NCBI GenBank assembly: GCA_016713785.1
Contig: JADJOM010000003.1
Coordinates: 2,003,501-2,067,500 of the forward strand
Reading direction: 5' to 3'
Source of the DNA: Gemmatimonadota bacterium
GTDB lineage: Bacteria; Gemmatimonadota; Gemmatimonadetes; Gemmatimonadales; GWC2-71-9
DNA length: 64,000 bases
The notes beneath the pieces were generated by a model, which did no database searches, was not told where the DNA came from, and worked only from the letters and a program-made list of their open reading frames with translations. The translations under genes were made by a program, and so were the position numbers. Below, piece by piece: positions 56,510-64,000 of this stretch; the stretch's first letter is position 1, and each line of letters starts with the position of its first letter.

Positions 56510-58677
56510 CAGAACGCCTGCCCGAAGCTGAAATGGTAGGTCAGGCGGCTCCGGCGCCGCTGCACGAAGTCGTTCGGCTCCCGGCTGAGCGTGCCGTCGC
56601 TCTTCTGCAGGTAGAGCGCGCCGGACGGCTGGTCGTAGCCGTTGTAGGCCACGTCGAAGCGCGCCGGCCCGAGGGGGGTGCTGAGCCGGAGCCCGGCGCC
56701 GGGGGTCACGCGGACCTGGAACGGGGAGAGCCCGCGTTCCCCGCGCTGGTACAGGGTGCCGGCATCCACGAACAGCGCCAGCCGCAGGCGCGAGCTCCAC
56801 ACCGGCGCGGGCCAGCGCAGCTCCAGCTGGGCCACGCCGAGCGAGTTGCCGCCGGTGGCGCTGTAGCGGGGCCGCAGGGTGCCGCGGTCGAGCGAGTCCT
56901 GCCGCTCGGGCGTGATGGTGTCGCGCGCCAGCACGTAGACCACCGGCCCGAGCGCGTTGCGGTCGAAGCCGCGGACGTCATTGGGGCCGCCGGCATAGAA
57001 GCGCTGCTCGGGCGGGATGAAGCTGCCGCTGGCGCTGTCGATGGACACCGTCGGCGCAAAGATCAGCCCGCCGCGCAGGTGCCAGGAGAGCACCGCCCCG
57101 CCGGTGCCGAGGGGGCGGTACCACGCGGCGTCGCCGGTGACGCGGGTGAAGGTCTGGAAGCGCGCGGAGCCGGTGATCGGGGAGCTGTGGCTCACGTCGA
57201 AGCTGATCAGGTGGCCGCGGCTCGGGTCGAGCGGGTTGTTCTGCCGGGGCCAGCTGACCCCCGCGGTGACCACGCCGAGCAGCCGCTCTTCCTGCAGGCG
57301 GGTGGCGTCCTCCGGACTGCAGGCGTTGAAGAAGGCGCAGAAGGTGGCGGCGCTGGCGGTGGTCCCGCCGAAGGACAGGCGGTACGAGAGCGCGATCGGC
57401 ACCCGCCGCACGGTCTCGCGCTGCAGCAGGAGGCTCACGCCCACCTCCTCGCGGCGGTAGATCGTGAACTCGCTGCGGCGCTCGCCGTAGAGGCTCACCG
57501 TGCCGGTGATGTCCGGGGTGAAGAACCGCGGCTGGCGCACCAGGGCGGTGACGTTGTAGTTGGCCTTCGAGGAGCCGATCGTGTCGCCCGCGAGGCCCTT
57601 GCAGATCGAGGACTCGAGCCCGAAATCGAACGGGGTGCCCACCCCCACCTGGGACACCCGGCCCGAGATGTCGAACAGGCGGCCGGTGCCGAACAGGTTG
57701 CGGTCGGTCCACCCCACCCCGCCGCGGAAGCACTCGTTGGTGGCAAAGCCGACGCTGCTCCGCAGCCGGTGCGCCCGTCCCTCCGAGACCTGCACCGTGA
57801 TCGGCACCACCGTGCTGTCGGCCGCGTAGCGGCTCGAATCCACGGTCACGGTGGCCAGCCGGAACAGCTCCGTCTGGTACAGCTTGCGCTGGCTCTGGAA
57901 GATGTCCTGCTGGGCGAAAGGCTGGCCCTCCCGCACCGACAGCAGCTGCCGCACGAAGGTCGAGTCCACCCGGGTGCCCCCCTCCACCCGCACCGGCCCC
58001 ACCCGCGCGAACGGCCCCGGCACCACCAGGAGCGACACCCGCGCGGTCCGCGTCGCCCGGTCCACCTCGTAGTTGCGGAACACCTCCGCGCCCGGATGCC
58101 CCCGGTTGCGCAGCCGGTTGATGATGGTGTCCGCCGTGGCCTGGAAGAGGAAGCGGTTGAACGGCGCGCCGGTGCGGAGCGGCAGGTCGGCGAGGACCTC
58201 GTCCCGGACGGCCAGGGAATCGAGGCCCTCGACCGCCATCGCGCGCACCTCGATCGGCGGGCCCTCGGTGATCCGGAAGGTCAGCTCCACCTCGCGCCGG
58301 CGCCGCTCGACCGTGGTATCCACGGTCACGTCCATGAAGCCGCTCTGCCGGTAGAACAGGGTGAGTCGCAGGACGTCCCGGCGGAACTCCACGGGGTCGA
58401 AGTACCGCCGCTCGCCCAGCCCGATCCAGCGCACCAGCGCGCTGCGCGCGAACCAGCTGGAGTTCGTGGTGCCGATGGCCACGCCGAGGGTATAGTCATC
58501 GATCGCGTGGTTGCCTTCGAAGTGCAGCCCCCGCACCACGACGGTATCCTGCGCCGCGACCGGCGCGGCGACGGATCCACCGAAGAGCAGGGCCAGCATC
58601 ACCCCGGCACGACGCGTCAGAAAATCAGACAGAGACCCACACTCCCGGCGGCCCGGTTCCCCGAATTGACGACACAC
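56509..58677 (-). CDS. Omp85-family outer-membrane protein (TamA/BamA-like)
   Basis: A 722-residue protein with a signal region (hydrophobic VMLALLFGGSVAAPVAAQ), POTRA domains (about 45-330: VVVRGLHFEGNHAIDDYTL, EVRAMAVEGLDSLAVRDEVL, GPVRVEGGTRVDSTFVRQLL) and a C-terminal 16-strand surface-antigen barrel. The barrel has YAGGPNDVRGFDRNALGP, matching the VRGF/Y lid motif, and a final Phe in YHFSFGQAF. With tamB next it most likely is TamA. GTG 58677 gives a long n-region; GTG 58602 or ATG 58599 would also leave the hydrophobic core. The promoter lies about 13 nt upstream. Confidence 0.92.
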   Translation of the reverse strand: MCRQFGEPGRRECGSLSDFLTRRAGVMLALLFGGSVAAPVAAQDTVVVRGLHFEGNHAIDDYTLGVAIGTTNSSWFARSALVRWIGLGERRYFDPVEFRRDVLRLTLFYRQSGFMDVTVDTTVERRRREVELTFRITEGPPIEVRAMAVEGLDSLAVRDEVLADLPLRTGAPFNRFLFQATADTIINRLRNRGHPGAEVFRNYEVDRATRTARVSLLVVPGPFARVGPVRVEGGTRVDSTFVRQLLSVREGQPFAQQDIFQSQRKLYQTELFRLATVTVDSSRYAADSTVVPITVQVSEGRAHRLRSSVGFATNECFRGGVGWTDRNLFGTGRLFDISGRVSQVGVGTPFDFGLESSICKGLAGDTIGSSKANYNVTALVRQPRFFTPDITGTVSLYGERRSEFTIYRREEVGVSLLLQRETVRRVPIALSYRLSFGGTTASAATFCAFFNACSPEDATRLQEERLLGVVTAGVSWPRQNNPLDPSRGHLISFDVSHSSPITGSARFQTFTRVTGDAAWYRPLGTGGAVLSWHLRGGLIFAPTVSIDSASGSFIPPEQRFYAGGPNDVRGFDRNALGPVVYVLARDTITPERQDSLDRGTLRPRYSATGGNSLGVAQLELRWPAPVWSSRLRLALFVDAGTLYQRGERGLSPFQVRVTPGAGLRLSTPLGPARFDVAYNGYDQPSGALYLQKSDGTLSREPNDFVQRRRSRLTYHFSFGQAF

Positions 58678-58694
58678 TGCAAGTGCTGTAGGAT
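58666..58694 (+). promoter_or_regulatory. Sigma70-type promoter of dacB
   Basis: TTGACG (58666-58671), a 17-nt spacer and TAGGAT (58689-58694). The start site would be near 58701, leaving a leader of about 48 nt with GGAG before ATG 58749. The -10 box overlaps that of the divergent promoter. Confidence 0.75.
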
Positions 58695-58718
58695 GGCGGG
58701 GTTACACGGGAGTGTCAA
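58690..58718 (-). promoter_or_regulatory. Sigma70-type promoter of the tamA-like operon
   Basis: On the minus strand TTGACA (58718-58713), a 17-nt spacer and CATCCT (58695-58690). The start site would be near 58683, a few nt before GTG 58677. It shares five bases of -10 with the dacB promoter. Confidence 0.6.
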
Positions 58719-58748
58719 CGCGTGTTGCAGCCCCAATCCGGAGACTGA

Positions 58749-60302
58749 ATGATTTCGACATGGTGGCGGGTGTGGCGCGGGGTGCGGCGGTCAGCCGGAC
58801 GGGGATTGCTGCCCCTGCTCCTGCTGGGGCTAGTGACCCCGGCAGGCCTCCCCGCGCAGCTGTCGCGCAAGGCGGTGCGTGAGCTGGATTCCCTGCTCGA
58901 CACCCCGCCATTCCACCGCAACCTCTGGGGCGTGGCCCTGGTGGACGAGAAGGGCCGCCTGGTCTACGGCCGCAACGCCGACAAGCTGTTCATCCCCGCC
59001 AGCAATACCAAGCTGGTGGTGAGTGCCGTCGCCGCCGCGCGGCTTCCCCCCGACTGGACCATCCCCACCAGCGTCTACGCCGCGGGCCCCCTCGACGGCG
59101 GCACCGTCCACGGCGACCTGGTGCTCTACGGCCGCGGCGACCCGACCTTCGGGCGCCGCTGCTACCACACCGACACCACCCGGGCCGGGGTCTGCGACCG
59201 CGATCCGCTCACCCGGCTCCGCGCCCTGGCCGTGGCGCTGCACGACCGCGGGGTCCGGGTGGTGGCCGGCGATCTGGTCGGCGATGGCAGCTGGTTCGAC
59301 GGGGAGCTGGTCCACCCCGACTGGGGCAACTACGACCTCAACTGGTGGTATGCCGCGCCGGTGGCCGGCCTCGGCTTCAACGACAACAGCGTGGACATCG
59401 CCTGGAGCCCCGCCGCCACCGAGGATGCCCCGGCCCGGCTGACGCTCGACCCCGACTTCGGCGACGTGGCGCTGGAAAACCGTACCCGCACCGTGGCCGC
59501 CGGGGGCGAGACGGACATCGGTGACCGGATGTACCGCGAGCCGGGGACCCTGCACCTCTGGGCCGAGGGCACCGTGGCGCTCGACGCCCGCGGCGGGACC
59601 GAGTCGTTCGCGCTCCCCGACCCGAGCCTCTTCACGGCGCGCGCCTTCCGCCGCGCGCTGGAGGAGGCGGGCATCAGCGTGCTCGGCACCACTCGCAGCA
59701 CCGCCGATTCGCTCAAGTACCACGCGGCCCGCCAGGGCGAGCCGCTGGCCGAGACCGCCAGCCGGCCCCTCAGCGACTGGATCTTCCCGATCCTCAACAC
59801 CAGCCAGAACTGGTACGCCGACATGCTGCTCAAGCAGCTGGGCCGGCAGTTCGGCGGCGGCGGCAGCTGGGCGGGCGGCCTCGCGGTGGAACGCCGCTTC
59901 CTGATCGATTCCATGGGGATCGACTCGACGCTCTTTGCCCTGGCGGACGGCTCCGGCCTGTCCGCGTCCAACCTCGTGGCGCCCCTGGCGTTCACCGGGC
60001 TGCTGCGGTTCATGCGCCAGCACCCCCACTACGCGTCCAGCTTCGCGCCGGGGCTGCCGCAGTCGGGCAACACCGGAAGCCTCAAGAACCGGTTCCTCGG
60101 CACCCCGCTCGAGGGACGGGTGTGGGCCAAGACCGGCAGCATCTCGCGGGTGAACACCCTGTCGGGCTACCTCGAGCTGCCCGACGGCCGCACGTTCACC
60201 TTCTCGGTGCAGGCCAACCACCACGTGCAGGGAGGCCGGCGCACGCTCAGCCAGATTGACGCCATCGTGACCGCGATGGCCCGCGGCGTGACCCGGAGGT
60301 GA
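58749..60302 (+). CDS. dacB: D-alanyl-D-alanine carboxypeptidase/endopeptidase (PBP4, DacB family)
   Basis: A 517-residue periplasmic class C penicillin-binding protein (peptidase S13). A signal peptide (about 1-37, ends GLPAQ) is present. The catalytic Ser85-x-x-Lys88 is in IPASNTKLV. SQN is in NTSQNWYAD. The KTG triad is in WAKTGSISRVNTLSGY. It trims or cleaves peptidoglycan cross-links. The gene has its own promoter, divergent from the tamA operon. sixA follows 4 nt later. Confidence 0.94.
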   Translation: MISTWWRVWRGVRRSAGRGLLPLLLLGLVTPAGLPAQLSRKAVRELDSLLDTPPFHRNLWGVALVDEKGRLVYGRNADKLFIPASNTKLVVSAVAAARLPPDWTIPTSVYAAGPLDGGTVHGDLVLYGRGDPTFGRRCYHTDTTRAGVCDRDPLTRLRALAVALHDRGVRVVAGDLVGDGSWFDGELVHPDWGNYDLNWWYAAPVAGLGFNDNSVDIAWSPAATEDAPARLTLDPDFGDVALENRTRTVAAGGETDIGDRMYREPGTLHLWAEGTVALDARGGTESFALPDPSLFTARAFRRALEEAGISVLGTTRSTADSLKYHAARQGEPLAETASRPLSDWIFPILNTSQNWYADMLLKQLGRQFGGGGSWAGGLAVERRFLIDSMGIDSTLFALADGSGLSASNLVAPLAFTGLLRFMRQHPHYASSFAPGLPQSGNTGSLKNRFLGTPLEGRVWAKTGSISRVNTLSGYLELPDGRTFTFSVQANHHVQGGRRTLSQIDAIVTAMARGVTRR

Positions 60303-60306
60303 TGCC

Positions 60307-60783
60307 ATGCACCTGCTGCTGATCCGCCACGCCGACGCCGGCGAGCACGACCCCTCCCGCTGGCCCGACGACACCCTGCGCCCCATGACCGACGCGGGCG
60401 CGAAGCGGCACAAGCGGGTGGCCCGCCGGCTGCGGCGGCGGAAGGTCGCGCCCACGCTGCTGCTGGCGAGCCCCTGGCTCCGCGCCTGGCAGACGGCGCT
60501 GCTCACGGCGGAGGTCACCCGGTGCCCGGCGCCGGTGGCCTGCCCCGCGCTGGCTGCGGCCCCGGACCTTCGCGCCCTCGCGCGGGCCCTCGGCCCCCAG
60601 CCGCCCGAGGCGATCGTGGCCCTGGTCGGGCACGAGCCCTGGCTCGGCCAGCTGGCGGCGCTGCTGCTCACCGGAAATGCGACCGGCATGGCGGTGGATG
60701 TCCCGAAGAGCGGGGTCCTCGGGCTGGAGAGCGGCGGCCTCGAGGCCGGTGGCGCACGCCTCGCCTTCTTCTGGCGCCGCTAG
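60307..60783 (+). CDS. SixA-like phosphohistidine phosphatase
   Basis: A 158-residue histidine-phosphatase-fold protein. The RHG-type motif is Arg7-His8-Ala (MHLLLIRHADAGEH). The second conserved His is in LVGHEPWLGQL. SixA dephosphorylates phosphohistidine, for example on HPt domains or PTS proteins. In this phylum it may act on other targets. ATG 60307 has GGAGGTG close upstream. It lies 4 nt after dacB and probably shares its transcript. Confidence 0.92.
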   Translation: MHLLLIRHADAGEHDPSRWPDDTLRPMTDAGAKRHKRVARRLRRRKVAPTLLLASPWLRAWQTALLTAEVTRCPAPVACPALAAAPDLRALARALGPQPPEAIVALVGHEPWLGQLAALLLTGNATGMAVDVPKSGVLGLESGGLEAGGARLAFFWRR

Positions 60784-60820
60784 CCGCGGCGGCACGGTCG
60801 CCGTCCCCGCCACGGCGCTG

Positions 60821-60826
60821 TATTTT
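60821..60826 (+). promoter_or_regulatory. -10 box (TATTTT) for the ferredoxin-NADP reductase gene
   Basis: TATTTT ends 8 nt before ATG 60835, in the 51-bp gap after sixA. No good -35. Confidence 0.45.
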
Positions 60827-60834
60827 CCCCCGCC

Positions 60835-62214
60835 ATGTCCACCACACCCGCGTACTCCGTCGCGATCATCGGCAGCGGCCCCTCGGGGTTCTACGCCGCC
60901 GAGCACCTGCTCAAGCAGCTCCCCGGCGTGGCGCTCGACCTGTATGACCGCCTCCCCACGCCCTTCGGCCTGGTCCGCGGCGGCGTGGCCCCCGACCACC
61001 AGAAGATCAAGTCGGTCACCCGGGTCTACGAAAAGATCGCCGCGCATCCCGGGTTCCGGTTCTTCGGGCACGTGCGGATCGGCGCCGACCTCTCCCGCGA
61101 GGAGCTGCTGCGGCACTACCACGCGGTGATCTACGCCTGCGGCGCGCAGAGTGATCGCGCCCTCGGCGTCCCCGGCGAGGAGCTGCCGGGCAGCCACGCC
61201 GCCACCGAGTTCGTGGGCTGGTACAACGGCCACCCCGACTACCGCGACCGGGTCTTCGACCTCGCGCAGGAGAGCGTGGCGGTCATCGGCATGGGGAACG
61301 TGGCGGTCGACGTGGTGCGGGTGCTGGCCCGGACCCCGGCGGAACTGCACGGCACCGACATCGCCGGCCATGCGCTCGAGGCCCTGACGCACAGCCAGGT
61401 GCGCCACATCCACATGATCGGCCGGCGCGGCCCGGTGCAGGGCGCCTTCACCAATCCCGAGCTCAAGGAGCTGGGCGAGATGGCCGACGCGGACATCCTG
61501 GTGCGCCCGGAGGACCTCGCGCTCGACCCGGGCAGCGCCGCCGTGCTCGCGCGGGGCGACGACAAGGGCCTGGAGCGGAACATCGAGACCCTGCGCGCCT
61601 TCGCGGCCCGCCGCCCCACCGGGAAGCGCAAGGTGATCCACCTGCGGTTCCAGCGCTCGCCGCTGGAACTGCAGGGCGCCGGCCGGGTGCAGCGGATGGT
61701 GCTCGGGCACAACCGCCTGGTGAGCAGCCCCGGGGGAGACATCAAGGCGGAGGCGACCGGCGAGCGGGAGACCCTCGAGACCGGCCTCGTCTTCCGCTCG
61801 GTCGGGTACTATGGCACCGGCATTCCCGGCGTGGCCTTCGACGGCAAGCGGGGCGTGATCCCCAACCAGCAGGGCCGGGTGCTGACGGCAGACGGCGCCT
61901 GCGCGCCGGGCGAGTACGCGGTGGGCTGGATCAAGCGGGGCCCGAGCGGCGTGATCGGCACCAACAAGCCGGACGCCGTGGAGAGCGCCGACCTCCTCCT
62001 CGAGGACGCCGCCGCGGGCCGGCTCAACCCCGCGGCGGAACCGGGCCGGGCCGGGATCGAGCGCCTCCTCGCGACGCGCGGGGTGCGGGTGGTCGGGTGG
62101 AGCGACTGGCAGCGACTCGACCAGCTGGAGCAGGGCCACGGCAAGGCACTCGGCCGGCCGCGCCTCAAGTTCACCCGCGTGGCCGAGATGCTCGCGGCCC
62201 TGGACCGGGCCTGA
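60835..62214 (+). CDS. FAD-dependent ferredoxin/adrenodoxin-type NADP reductase (FprA-like)
   Basis: A 459-residue flavoenzyme close in length to mycobacterial FprA. The FAD site is VAIIGSGPSGFYAAEHLLK. LYDRLPTPFGLVRGGVAPDH is a family signature. The NADP site is VAVIGMGNVAVDVVRVL, followed by the RRGPVQGAFT motif. The late FAD loop is GYYGTGIPGVAFD. It shuttles electrons between NADPH and ferredoxin. A ferredoxin partner is plausible in the patatin-ferredoxin fusion but nothing links them directly. The stop overlaps the lipoprotein start (TGATG). Confidence 0.95.
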   Translation: MSTTPAYSVAIIGSGPSGFYAAEHLLKQLPGVALDLYDRLPTPFGLVRGGVAPDHQKIKSVTRVYEKIAAHPGFRFFGHVRIGADLSREELLRHYHAVIYACGAQSDRALGVPGEELPGSHAATEFVGWYNGHPDYRDRVFDLAQESVAVIGMGNVAVDVVRVLARTPAELHGTDIAGHALEALTHSQVRHIHMIGRRGPVQGAFTNPELKELGEMADADILVRPEDLALDPGSAAVLARGDDKGLERNIETLRAFAARRPTGKRKVIHLRFQRSPLELQGAGRVQRMVLGHNRLVSSPGGDIKAEATGERETLETGLVFRSVGYYGTGIPGVAFDGKRGVIPNQQGRVLTADGACAPGEYAVGWIKRGPSGVIGTNKPDAVESADLLLEDAAAGRLNPAAEPGRAGIERLLATRGVRVVGWSDWQRLDQLEQGHGKALGRPRLKFTRVAEMLAALDRA

Positions 62215-63320
62215 TGCGCGGGCGGGCGTGGGGCGCGGCAGCGCTGGGGCTGGCCCTCGGGGGCTGCGCCGCGCTGGGCGGCTTCCTGAACGAGTTCGGC
62301 ACCGAGCGTCCCCCCGCCCCGCTCGACGAAGCCACCGTGGCGAGCGACGCCCGGCTCGACCCGAGCGGCGCGGTGGCCGGGAGCTTCGTGGGCGAAGGCA
62401 CCAGCCGCGCGGTCCACCTGCTCTCCAGCGACACCGCCCTCATCGGGGCCCTGGCGCGCCGCTACCGCCCGGTCGACGCGCGCCGCGACGATACCTGGGA
62501 GTGGCTCGCCACGCAGCGCAGCGTGGTAATCCCCCTCGACCCGGCGCGCGACTCCGTGCTCCGCGGGCAGCACATCCTGGTGGGCTCCCCCGAGGGGCAC
62601 ACGCCGGTGCGGCTGGAGAGCATCACGCTGCGCGCCCCGAGCTGCGGCCCGCTCGGCGCCCAGGCAGAGCTGGTGGTCCGCGAGACCGGGGCGAGTCGCG
62701 GCCCCTCGCTGCGCGGCCCGGTGGTGGGGGCGTTCTTTGCGCCCGATGACTACTACGCCGCCCTCAATCGCGCCTGGCGCGACCCGATCCCCGATCCGAC
62801 GTCGGCCCTCGAGGACAGCCTTGTGGGCTGGACCCGGCGGGCCATGGACTCGCTGGTGGCGCTCCGCGCCACGGCGCGCGACCTGCCGCTCACCCCGGCC
62901 CCGGCCGCGCCACTCGCGCTCAACGGGCTGGAAGACGACGACGCCGCCGACCTGCAGCCCTTCCGGCTGGACGACGGCCGCATCCGCTACGCGGTCTCCC
63001 TGCGGGAGCGGCGCCGGACCGCCCAGGGCACCGAGGTCCTGGCGGCGATCGTCATGGCCTGGGACGCGACAGGCGCGTGGCAACAGGTCATCTTCCGTCC
63101 CACGCTGCTGGAGTACCGGCGCAACCGGCTGGTGCGCGGCCACGGCACCACCCCGCCGCTCTTCTGGCGGCGGCTGGCCCCGGTGAGCGGCTTTGCCTAC
63201 GGGCGCGACTACCTCTGGATGGAGCAGGTGGATGTCGAGGCGGGCCGCGTGCTGTGGGTGATCCTCGAACCCCGCAGTAACACCGTGGTGGCCGCCGCCG
63301 ACATGGATGGACCGTGCTGA
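62214..63320 (+). CDS. Putative lipoprotein, 368 residues
   Basis: The N-terminus MRGRAWGAAALGLALGGC carries a good lipobox, LGGC with Cys18. The mature protein has no domain I recognise. It has WEWLATQRSVVIPLD, a mid-region AFFAPDDYYAALNRAW, and a C-terminal beta-rich stretch (YAVSLRERRRTAQGTEV, FAYGRDYLWMEQVD). It should be attached to the outer or inner membrane by the Lgt encoded at 39842. It overlaps the reductase gene by 1 nt. Confidence 0.82.
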   Translation: MRGRAWGAAALGLALGGCAALGGFLNEFGTERPPAPLDEATVASDARLDPSGAVAGSFVGEGTSRAVHLLSSDTALIGALARRYRPVDARRDDTWEWLATQRSVVIPLDPARDSVLRGQHILVGSPEGHTPVRLESITLRAPSCGPLGAQAELVVRETGASRGPSLRGPVVGAFFAPDDYYAALNRAWRDPIPDPTSALEDSLVGWTRRAMDSLVALRATARDLPLTPAPAAPLALNGLEDDDAADLQPFRLDDGRIRYAVSLRERRRTAQGTEVLAAIVMAWDATGAWQQVIFRPTLLEYRRNRLVRGHGTTPPLFWRRLAPVSGFAYGRDYLWMEQVDVEAGRVLWVILEPRSNTVVAAADMDGPC

Positions 63321-63362
63321 CCCTCCGCGCCGCCGCGGCCGCGCGGCACCCCTGAGGCCCCG

Positions 63363-63908
63363 ATGCCCAGTACCCTCGAGATCGAGACCCCGCGGCTGCG
63401 GCTTCGCCCCTTCGGCGCCGACGCCATCGACGCCCTGCTGGCCGGCGACGCCGCCCGTGCCGACCAGCTGGCCGGCGGCAGCTTTCCCCGGCCCCTGCGC
63501 CCGCCGCCGCTCATGGAAGACGTGCTGCCGCTGGTCCGCGACCGGCTCCGGACCGATCCCGGCACCGCGGGATGGTGGACCTGGCTCGCCATCGACCGCG
63601 CCACCGGGCAGGTGACCGGCGCCCTCGGTTTCGGCGGGCCGCCCGACGCCGAGGGCGGCGTGATGATCGGGTACGCCACCTATCCCGGCGCCACCCACCA
63701 GGGACTCGCCACCGAGGCCACCCTGGCCCTGGTCCGGTGGGCCCTGGGCCAGCGCGGCGTGGCACGGGTGTGCGCGAGCATTCCGCCGGACAACGTCCCG
63801 GCGCGCCGCGTGGCGGAGAAGGTGGGGATGCGGGTGGCGGGGACGGTCTGGGAGGAGGAGATCGACGACGTGCTGCTCTACGAGATCCGGCCGGGGGCCA
63901 CGCCATGA
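63363..63908 (+). CDS. GNAT acetyltransferase (RimJ/RimL-like)
   Basis: A 181-residue acetyl-CoA-dependent N-acetyltransferase. The beginning ETPRLRLRPFGADAIDAL is typical. Acetyl-CoA motif A is about ATHQGLATEATLALVRWAL, and ASIPPDNVPARRVAEKVGM is motif B. It may acetylate an N-terminal amine, a metabolite or an antibiotic. The substrate is unknown. ATG 63363 follows a 42-bp gap. Its stop overlaps the next gene by 4 nt. Confidence 0.9.
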   Translation: MPSTLEIETPRLRLRPFGADAIDALLAGDAARADQLAGGSFPRPLRPPPLMEDVLPLVRDRLRTDPGTAGWWTWLAIDRATGQVTGALGFGGPPDAEGGVMIGYATYPGATHQGLATEATLALVRWALGQRGVARVCASIPPDNVPARRVAEKVGMRVAGTVWEEEIDDVLLYEIRPGATP

Positions 63909-64000
63909 CCATCTACACCAAGACCGGCGACGCGGGCGAGACCGGGCTCTTCGGTGGCGGGCGCGTGTTCAAGGACCACGCCCGGGTCGAGGCGTACGGT
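63905..64000 (+). CDS. Start of a PduO-type cob(I)alamin adenosyltransferase (3' end outside window)
   Basis: The first 32 residues, MTIYTKTGDAGETGLFGGGR and on to HARVEAYG, match the N-terminus of PduO/MMAB corrinoid adenosyltransferases, which carry TKTGDxGxTxLxxGxR as the ATP-binding signature. The enzyme makes adenosylcobalamin. ATG 63905 overlaps the GNAT stop (ATGA). Only the start is in the window. Confidence 0.9.
   Translation, partial: MTIYTKTGDAGETGLFGGGRVFKDHARVEAYG

Noticed and set aside
51245..56539. A 1,764-codon plus-strand frame opposite tamB
   Set aside because: His/Gln/Arg-rich antisense product with no motif, opposite a recognised gene.

Overview
The window is GC-rich (about 70% by eye), gene-dense DNA from a Gram-negative bacterium. 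It encodes an outer-membrane assembly pair (a TamA/BamA-like barrel and TamB), prolipoprotein diacylglyceryl transferase, lipoproteins, an LPS-type heptosyltransferase and a PorX-like regulator. This mix, with the DUF4390 protein, the cytochrome c-FTR1 permease and the GC content, suggests Gemmatimonadota. That placement is an inference; no rRNA or tRNA gene is present to confirm it.

Layout. 1-2,081: end of a probable outer-membrane protein, a DUF4390-like secreted protein, an HNH nuclease and ArgR. 2,176-8,411 (minus): hybrid histidine kinase, class A penicillin-binding protein and amidohydrolase in one operon. 8,522-13,074: TyrS, a short MscL, a HerA-like ATPase and a class V aminotransferase. 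13,131-24,744: a patatin-ferredoxin fusion, then a surface-polysaccharide region with seven glycosyltransferases in alternating orientation, an MsbA-like ABC exporter and PorX. 24,741-26,427: a small unknown protein, an orphan DnaB-type ATPase and a putative lipoprotein. 26,546-40,669 (plus): a long run of mostly overlapping housekeeping genes, yebC-ruvC-ruvA-Zn ribbon-ruvB-queA-tgt-yajC-def-fmt-thiE/tenI-thiS-thiG-rsmB-PASTA-rpe-tlpA-tsaD-lgt, ending at a strong terminator. 40,670-41,103: an AT-richer intergenic region. 41,104-44,876: an iron permease with a Fur-box-like operator, and an aldehyde dehydrogenase. 44,889-58,677 (minus): an eleven-gene, tightly coupled operon from the tamA-like barrel down to acpS. 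58,749-64,000 (plus): DacB, SixA, a ferredoxin-NADP reductase, a lipoprotein, a GNAT enzyme and the start of a cobalamin adenosyltransferase.

The most unusual element is in the 434-bp gap between lgt and the iron permease. Two tandem copies of an RNA-like fold (period 112 nt) keep perfect 10-bp stems by compensatory changes and carry identical internal loops. They lie between two rho-independent terminators. I do not recognise the family. It looks like an undescribed tandem structured RNA.

Regulation visible in sequence: at least eight genes have a TAnnnT hexamer only 6-9 nt before the start codon, which suggests leaderless or near-leaderless transcription. A pair of divergent sigma70-type promoters with overlapping -10 hexamers separates the tamA operon from dacB. 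Octamer arrays of the form GGCGGNNN occur at four sites.
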